Below, piece by piece: positions 59,006 through 64,000 of a stretch of 64,000 nt of DNA (positions within the stretch are counted from its first letter, which is position 1; every line of letters starts with the position of its first letter). Where the stretch lies: positions 3,472,001 to 3,536,000 of the forward strand of contig NZ_CP143542.1 of the NCBI RefSeq assembly GCF_046237605.1. Direction: 5' to 3'. The notes beneath the pieces are model-generated. The model was given only the letters and a program-made list of their open reading frames with translations. It was not told where the DNA came from and searched no databases. The stretch is from Paraperibacillus marinus. GTDB taxonomy: Bacteria; Bacillota; Bacilli; Bacillales; DSM-1321. The position numbers were made by a program, and so were the translations under genes.

Positions 59006-60061
59006 TTAATGTTTATTTGACACTCCGGCCCCTTCAAAGGTAGCCATATTCTTGGCCATATCAACAGCCGCAGCAAGGAGCGGGTAGGCAAGTGCGGCAC
59101 CGCTGCCTTCTCCGAGCCTCATGCCAAGGCTTAACAGCGGTTTCTTCCCTAGATAATCAAGTGCAAGACCATGGCCGGGCTCAGCGGACTGATGGCCTGC
59201 GATCATATAATCGGAAACATGCCCGTTGAATCCAGCCGCAATCAGTGCTGCTGCCGTACAGATAAAGCCATCAAGCAGGATGGGCACCTTCCTTGAAGCG
59301 GCATACAGCATGGCTCCGGTCATGGCACCAATCTCAAATCCCCCGACTGCTGCCAGTATGCCTGCAGGATCATTTCGGTCAGGCTTCCGCCTGAGCAGCG
59401 CCTCCTCAATGATTCTTTTTTTATGTAACAGCCTGCTGCCTTCAGTGCCGGTTCCAAGACCGGCTGTAAGTTCGACCGGCTCTCCGGTCACTACTGAAAC
59501 GATGGCAGAGCTTGATGTCGTATTCCCGATTCCCATTTCACCTGGAATCAGAAGACCAGCTCCTCTGTCTAAAAGCTCCCGGGCGGACTCCATGCCAGCG
59601 AAGATTGATTCATATGCCTGTTCCCTGGACATCGCATCCTCGGCGAAGAAGTTCTTTGTGCCACTGGCAATTTTCCTCTTAGTCAGCCTTACATCTTCAA
59701 TATCCTGGACCACCCCGACATCAACCACTTCGAGCAGGGCGCCTATGCGGCCGGCCAATACATTTACAGCCGCTCCTCCCTGGACAAAATTAAGCACCAT
59801 CTGGCCAGTAACTTCCTGGGGATAGGCGGACACGCCTTCTGCACAGATGCCATGATCCGCTGCAAATACCACGATTCCCGGAGGCTCAATGCCAGGGTTG
59901 ATTTCACCTTTGATGGCTGCCAGCTGGATCGCTGCTTCTTCTAGTGCACCCAGGCTGCCGGGAGGCTTTGTCAGGGAATTCAAATGTTCGAGCTGCTCCC
60001 TTCCATGTTTCTTGGAAAGCGGGGTGATCGACTGGATGACCGCTTCTGCTTTAATCTTCAT
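59006..60061 (-). CDS. cobT: Nicotinate-nucleotide-dimethylbenzimidazole phosphoribosyltransferase
   Basis: A 351-residue enzyme making alpha-ribazole phosphate from dimethylbenzimidazole. Family motifs include LTKPPGSLGALEEAAIQLA, FAADHGICAEGVSAYPQEVT, MGIGNTTSSSAIVSV, and RLGEGSGAALAYPLL, which carries the catalytic Glu. ATG follows AGGGGGG. It lies 24 bases after cobO. Confidence 0.93.
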   Translation of the reverse strand: MKIKAEAVIQSITPLSKKHGREQLEHLNSLTKPPGSLGALEEAAIQLAAIKGEINPGIEPPGIVVFAADHGICAEGVSAYPQEVTGQMVLNFVQGGAAVNVLAGRIGALLEVVDVGVVQDIEDVRLTKRKIASGTKNFFAEDAMSREQAYESIFAGMESARELLDRGAGLLIPGEMGIGNTTSSSAIVSVVTGEPVELTAGLGTGTEGSRLLHKKRIIEEALLRRKPDRNDPAGILAAVGGFEIGAMTGAMLYAASRKVPILLDGFICTAAALIAAGFNGHVSDYMIAGHQSAEPGHGLALDYLGKKPLLSLGMRLGEGSGAALAYPLLAAAVDMAKNMATFEGAGVSNKH

Positions 60062-60085
60062 CTTAAGGCCCCCCTGACCTGTTTA

Positions 60086-60655
60086 TCAGTATTCTATGCC
60101 GTATATAGCCTTGACTCCTTCATCGTAATAGTGCTTCTCCGCTTCCACCACTGACACCAGATCTGCTATATCCTTCAACTCCTGTCTTGCACTCCTCCCT
60201 GTTACAATTACATGGAGCTTCTCCGGTTTATCCTTCAGGACCGACACTACTTCCTGTAGAGGCAGGACATCATCTACGGGAAATGAGTCTATGGCTAATG
60301 CATTATTTAATTCATCCAGGATGACTAAGTCGTAGTTTCCGCTGTTTATCGTTTCTTTAGCAGTTTCCCATGCTCTCTCCAGGGCTTTTCGGTGTATTTC
60401 AGGAGTCTTGGTCCAAGTGAACCCTTCCCCGAGCTGCTGCACATGCGCCCCGAGCTTTTCAAGACTGTTCTGTTCGCCGTAATTCCTTCCGGGCGACTTG
60501 ATGAACTGGAGCATGGCCACTTTCATATCCCTGCCAAGCGCCCTTACTGCCACTCCGATGGCAGCAGTCGTCTTTCCCTTTCCATCTCCCGTGTAAATCA
60601 GGATACGGCCTTTTGTATTTTCTTTGTATTCCAGTGTGAATCCCCCTTTTCCCAT
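60086..60655 (-). CDS. cobO: Cob(I)yrinic acid a,c-diamide adenosyltransferase (CobO type)
   Basis: A protein of about 189 residues: RILIYTGDGKGKTTAAIGVA is the P-loop, then VAMLQFIKSPGRNYGEQ, YDLVILDELNNALA and HVIVTGRSA. It transfers the adenosyl group from ATP to reduced corrinoids. The ATG at 60655 has no ribosome binding site; an AAAGGGGG eight bases before a CTG at 60634 raises the possibility of a CTG start. It is the first gene behind the cobalamin riboswitch. Confidence 0.9.
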   Translation of the reverse strand: MGKGGFTLEYKENTKGRILIYTGDGKGKTTAAIGVAVRALGRDMKVAMLQFIKSPGRNYGEQNSLEKLGAHVQQLGEGFTWTKTPEIHRKALERAWETAKETINSGNYDLVILDELNNALAIDSFPVDDVLPLQEVVSVLKDKPEKLHVIVTGRSARQELKDIADLVSVVEAEKHYYDEGVKAIYGIEY

Positions 60656-60717
60656 TTTCGGTGGGTTCTATAGTCAAAAAGAAAGCAGAAAGCTTAATGG
60701 ATTAAAATAGCCGAAAG

Positions 60718-60752
60718 AAAAAAAGCCCTGGACATATAAAGTCAAGGGCTTA
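60718..60752 (-). terminator. Attenuator terminator of the cobalamin riboswitch
   Basis: Minus strand AAGCCCTTGAC-TTTATAT-GTCCAGGGCTT followed by TTTTT, between aptamer and cobO. It is the likely ligand-controlled switch. Confidence 0.8.
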
Positions 60753-60816
60753 GCATGCGAATAGCATCTCTCTTGACTTATTCTTCCCACCGAAGTATAA
60801 GTACTGCACTCTTTAA

Positions 60817-60972
60817 AAGCAGGTCTCCTGGCTTCACGTTCATTGAACTGCGGCCTTCCCAGCATTTAAGCCAGTGGCTGCACTGCAGTTCTTTCATCAA
60901 CGCTTACAGTAGCGGGGGCTGCATCGGACTTTCACCGATTTCCCTATTATCCCTGTCAACAGGGCACTTTTA
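60817..60972 (-). promoter_or_regulatory. Cobalamin (B12) riboswitch
   Basis: The minus strand carries the aptamer landmarks in order: GGGAAATCGGTGAAAGTCCG, GCAGCCCCCGCTACTGTAA, GCTGGGAAGGCCGCAGT and the B12 box AAGCCAGGAGACCTGC. It lies ahead of cobO and should switch the whole uptake and assembly operon off when adenosylcobalamin is plentiful. Confidence 0.95.
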
Positions 60973-61126
60973 AAAAAGATATTCAGTTCGTTACTATTCT
61001 ACCGGAAAAGTCGAAATTTGGAAAGGCATAGAGCCATCTTCTTTCTAAATGCCCCCACCCTGATTATCAGAGATAGGAAATGGTCTATACTATTTAAGAA
61101 GAATCAGCTTGAAAGGAGGGCGGCCG

Positions 61127-61906
61127 ATGATCAACCCCAATACCGGAGAAGGTTCAGCCAGGCCCAAAAGGATTCTGGCGCTAGCTTTCATTGCTCTATT
61201 CATTTCCATTGTCTTTGGCACAGCGATCCATTTCCTTGAACCGGCATCCTTCCCATCGATTCTTGAAGGAATTTGGTGGGCACTGGTGACTGCTTCTACA
61301 GTCGGCTATGGCGATTATGCCCCGGCAAGCATTCCGGGCAGGCTTTTGGGAATGGTGCTGATTGTCACGGGAATCGGCCTGTTCACGACATATATCACAA
61401 CACTGTCAGCTGCAGCGGTAACTGCCCAATCCAATTACCTGGCCGGACGGAAAGAATATCACCGCCAGGGTCATACGGTTATCATTGGCTGGAATGAACG
61501 ATCAAGGCAGACGATCTTAAAGCTGAGGAGGACGGACGGCAGCACTCCGATCGTCCTGGTGGATGAAACATTGGAGCTTAATCCATTCAGGGATCATTCC
61601 ATTCACTTTATCCACGGCAATGGCAGCCATGACCGAGTGCTTGCGCGCGCCAATATAAAAAATGCAGCAGCCGTTTTGATTACCGCCGGCATATCAAAGG
61701 ATGAATATCAATGTGATGCCTTTACCATCATGTGCCTGCTTGCTGTCAAAGGGTTGAATCCCGGTGTCCGCTGCATAGCGGAAATTTTGACAGAGGAGCA
61801 GACGGAAAATGCAAAAAGAGCAGGAGCTGACACCCTGCTCCGCTCTAATGCAGTCATTAGTGACGTCATGGAACAGTCACTGGCTGGATTAAATCCTGAC
61901 GAATAA
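61127..61906 (+). CDS. yugO: Two-helix potassium channel with RCK domain (YugO)
   Basis: A 259-residue channel. A first helix (ILALAFIALFISIVFGTA), a pore loop with selectivity filter TVGYGD, a second helix (LGMVLIVTGIGLFTTYI), then a TrkA-N/RCK domain beginning HTVIIGWNERSRQTI. In B. subtilis YugO releases K+ for biofilm electrical signalling. ATG 61127 has AAAGGAGGG upstream; an in-frame TTG at 61109 overlaps it. Neighbours yugN and pgi match the B. subtilis order. Confidence 0.92.
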   Translation: MINPNTGEGSARPKRILALAFIALFISIVFGTAIHFLEPASFPSILEGIWWALVTASTVGYGDYAPASIPGRLLGMVLIVTGIGLFTTYITTLSAAAVTAQSNYLAGRKEYHRQGHTVIIGWNERSRQTILKLRRTDGSTPIVLVDETLELNPFRDHSIHFIHGNGSHDRVLARANIKNAAAVLITAGISKDEYQCDAFTIMCLLAVKGLNPGVRCIAEILTEEQTENAKRAGADTLLRSNAVISDVMEQSLAGLNPDE

Positions 61907-61959
61907 ATTCAGGGCCCCCGCTATTTAGTGGTCCCTTTTTCAGATTCCTGCACGGGCGC

Positions 61960-62367
61960 TCAGGTTGGCAGCAATATGGACTCAAGCTCTTTGACGAGTG
62001 ATTTGCCGAGCTCTACATACCGGTCTGGAAATTCCGCGTCCTTATCGGCCGGCTCCTGGAATTGATTAAACGAAGCTGAAAAATTGCCGATCCCCGCGTG
62101 GTCATCGGGGCCTTTTTTATATTGATGGCTGAGCAGGAACGGCCTCCCGAGCATAACGGCTGCTCCCCTCGTATCCAGCCCCCCCTCCACCGCGCGGAAA
62201 GGGACCCTCAGGAACTGGTAGCCGTTACGGCTGTCGATTTTATAATCAAAATACGCATGGTCGTAATCCCAGCTGCCGCTGATGCTGTAGCCCCTTGGCT
62301 TTAAAGTCTGCTCCAGGTCATATAACGAAAACGTATGCCCCTCAAGCTGTGAAGGAATTTCTATCAT
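61960..62367 (-). CDS. yugN: YugN-like family protein
   Basis: A soluble 135-residue protein: MIEIPSQLEGHTFSLYDLEQ, GSWDYDHAYFDYKID, VMLGRPFLLSHQYKKG. Matches YugN; function unknown. ATG 62367 follows GAGGGTGGG; a longer frame to 62421 is not supported. Confidence 0.87.
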   Translation of the reverse strand: MIEIPSQLEGHTFSLYDLEQTLKPRGYSISGSWDYDHAYFDYKIDSRNGYQFLRVPFRAVEGGLDTRGAAVMLGRPFLLSHQYKKGPDDHAGIGNFSASFNQFQEPADKDAEFPDRYVELGKSLVKELESILLPT

Positions 62368-62420
62368 TTGTCCCACCCTCTCTTTTTTCCTTAGCATATC
62401 CGGGAAACGAGAGAAATACA

Positions 62421-62457
62421 TTGGGAAATAATCCGGGAAATGGGGACTGTCCCCATA
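62421..62457. repeat. Short intergenic repeat shared with 43912-43955
   Basis: GGGAAATAATCCGGGAAATG followed by GGGACTGTCCCC closely matches GGGAAATAATCGGGAAATGG followed by GAGACTGTCCCC upstream of the yfkN terminator. Confidence 0.6.
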
Positions 62458-62482
62458 AAAAAACGGCCGAAGCCGTTTTTTT
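62457..62482. terminator. Terminator of pgi
   Basis: AAAAAACGGC-CGAA-GCCGTTTTTT at the end of pgi. Confidence 0.9.
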
Positions 62483-63827
62483 ATAATCTCTTTTCAAGTT
62501 CTGCTTTTTTGTCTTCGAAGCCTGGTTTGCCTAGCAGGGCAAACATATTCACCTTGTATGCCTCGACGCCCGGCTGGTCGAAGGGATTCACTCCCAGCAG
62601 ATAGCCGCTGATCGCACATGCTTTTTCAAAGAAGTATACAAGATATCCAAATGTGTATGCATCCATGGCAGGGATCGTCACAATCAGGTTGGGAACTCCG
62701 CCGTCTGTATGCGCAAGAAGCGTTCCCTCGAATGCTTTGTTATTAACAAAGTCGACGGTTTCTCCGGCAAGATAATTCAAGCCGTCCAGGTCATTTTCTT
62801 CGCTTTCGATCGATAGCTCATGTCGCGGCTTTTCCACTTTGATAACCGTTTCGAACAAGTCTCTGCGGCCTTCCTGTACATATTGACCAAGAGAGTGAAG
62901 ATCAGTGGAGAAGTTGGCGGATGATGGGTAGATCCCTTTCTGGTCCTTGCCTTCACTTTCACCGAAGAGCTGCTTCCACCATTCAGATAAGTACTGAAGA
63001 CCAGGCTCATAGTTGATCAGCATTTCGATCGTTTTCCCTTTGTTGTATAAAACGTTCCGCACTGCTGCGTATTGATAGCTGGCATTCTGTTCGATATCAT
63101 CGCCTACAAAGTCCTCACGGGCCTGTGCTGCGCCCTTCATCATCGCATCAATATCAGCTCCGCTCACCGCGATAGGCAGCAGACCGACTGCCGTCAGTAC
63201 TGAATAGCGGCCGCCCACATCATCGGGAATCACGAAGGATTCATATCCCTCTTCACTTGCCAATGTTTTCAGCGCACCACGTTCTTTATCCGTTGTTGCG
63301 TAGATGCGGCCTTTAGCTTCTTCTGCACCGTATTTTTCCTCAAGCAGCTTGCGGAAGATGCGGAATGCAAGGGCAGGCTCAGTCGTCGTGCCTGATTTTG
63401 AAATGACATTGATTGAAAAATCCCTGCCATCGAGCAGGTCCATCAAGTCTGTCATGTATGTAGAGCTGATGTTATTGCCGACAAACAATACCTGTGGTGT
63501 GCCGCGCTTTTCTCTAGGGAGTGCATTGTAAAAGCTGTGCTGCAACATTTCGATCGCTGCACGCGCACCAAGATAAGATCCGCCTATCCCGATGACCAAA
63601 AGAATGTCAGAATCTGACTTGATTTTCTCTGCTGCTTTTTGGATCCTTGCAAACTCTTCTTTATCATAATTCACCGGCAGATCTACCCAGCCAAGAAAAT
63701 CGCTGCCTGCCCCTGTTCCTTCATGAAGGGAGTTATGTGCAGTGCGTACTGCATCTTTTAAGTATGTTAATTCGTGTTCGCCAAAGAATGATAACGCTTT
63801 GGAATAATCGAAACGTACATGTGTCAT
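62481..63827 (-). CDS. pgi: Glucose-6-phosphate isomerase
   Basis: A 448-residue enzyme interconverting glucose-6-phosphate and fructose-6-phosphate. Motifs: VIGIGGSYLGARAAIEML, VISKSGTTTEPALAFRI, and the C-terminal GVNPFDQPGVEAYKVNMF. Length matches Bacillus Pgi. ATG follows GGAGGAA. Its product also feeds GlmS. Confidence 0.95.
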   Translation of the reverse strand: MTHVRFDYSKALSFFGEHELTYLKDAVRTAHNSLHEGTGAGSDFLGWVDLPVNYDKEEFARIQKAAEKIKSDSDILLVIGIGGSYLGARAAIEMLQHSFYNALPREKRGTPQVLFVGNNISSTYMTDLMDLLDGRDFSINVISKSGTTTEPALAFRIFRKLLEEKYGAEEAKGRIYATTDKERGALKTLASEEGYESFVIPDDVGGRYSVLTAVGLLPIAVSGADIDAMMKGAAQAREDFVGDDIEQNASYQYAAVRNVLYNKGKTIEMLINYEPGLQYLSEWWKQLFGESEGKDQKGIYPSSANFSTDLHSLGQYVQEGRRDLFETVIKVEKPRHELSIESEENDLDGLNYLAGETVDFVNNKAFEGTLLAHTDGGVPNLIVTIPAMDAYTFGYLVYFFEKACAISGYLLGVNPFDQPGVEAYKVNMFALLGKPGFEDKKAELEKRL

Positions 63828-63959
63828 GTGTGTTCCTCCATATATTAGATTACTTTTTCACTTTACCTGAAAGCTCACGCTCATTTCAAGCCGAAGCCCC
63901 CCATGTAAGCGTACCCAATCATATTTATTTTTATGAATGGGCGGCATGGGCAGATAAAA

Positions 63960-63990
63960 GAAAAAGCGCACCCAGTATGCAGGGTGCACT
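63960..63990 (-). terminator. Terminator of a minus-strand gene beyond the window
   Basis: Minus strand GTGCACCCTGCATACTGGGT then GCGC and TTTTT; a GCACCC/GGGTGC hairpin ending a gene to the right. Confidence 0.65.
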
Positions 63991-64000
63991 TCACTTTAAA

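Noticed and set aside
60674..60865. 63-codon minus-strand frame upstream of cobO
   Set aside because: It covers the riboswitch aptamer and attenuator, which explain the conservation.

Overview
The window looks like the chromosome of an endospore-forming Gram-positive of the Bacillaceae (Bacillus sensu lato; species not determinable here). The evidence is a complete rrn operon followed by 15 tRNA genes in the order known from Bacillus subtilis trnD, strong AGGAGG-type ribosome binding sites, cotW/cotX-type coat genes, a YaaH/SleL spore hydrolase, a KinB-type kinase, and the yugO-yugN-pgi, tcyABC, dhaS and yvrABC-cob neighbourhoods.

Layout. 1-1.6 kb: the 3' end of a B3/B4 tRNA-binding-domain gene, tRNA-Gly, and an arr rifampin ADP-ribosyltransferase. 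1.9-21.8 kb: a large, mostly minus-strand island read here as a spore-surface glycan locus. From its upstream end it holds wecC (UDP-ManNAc dehydrogenase, behind a good sigma-K promoter), a PP-loop ATPase, two heparinase II/III-like proteins, a CgeB-CgeD-type fused glycosyltransferase, two near-duplicate DxD glycosyltransferases, a second glmS, another CgeB-CgeD fusion, wecB (UDP-GlcNAc 2-epimerase) and a CgeD-like glycosyltransferase. A Cys/His-rich repeat protein lies convergent at its end. Two decayed wecC starts and mosaic paralogues show it was built by repeated duplication. GlmS, WecB and WecC together would supply UDP-ManNAc uronate.

22.0-29.0 kb: trn cluster and rrn operon (minus strand, two promoters). 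29-38.4 kb: small transporters and enzymes, tRNA-Ala, two structured intergenic repeats, an NprR-like HTH-TPR regulator followed by an unlisted 49-codon secreted-peptide gene (a putative quorum-sensing pair), two GNAT acetyltransferases, cotX-cotW, and a caspase-like protease divergent from a DUF6338-like membrane protein that is coupled to a 39-residue protein.

38.9-52.6 kb: cystine ABC transporter tcyABC, KinB-type kinase, a secreted YfkN-type nucleotidase without a sorting signal, a YqjF-like protein, YaaH/SleL, DhaS aldehyde dehydrogenase and an SRPBCC protein. 53.4-61.0 kb: a minus-strand B12 uptake and late-assembly operon (cobO, cobT, btuF, btuC, btuD, cobU, cobS, cobC, cobU-like) under a cobalamin riboswitch. 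61.1-64 kb: yugO K+ channel, yugN and pgi.

The strongest candidates for new biology are the spore-glycan island (sigma-K promoter, uronic-sugar supply, paired lyases and paired unclassified glycosyltransferases, Cys/His-rich repeat protein) and the regulator-peptide pair at 32.6-34.1 kb.
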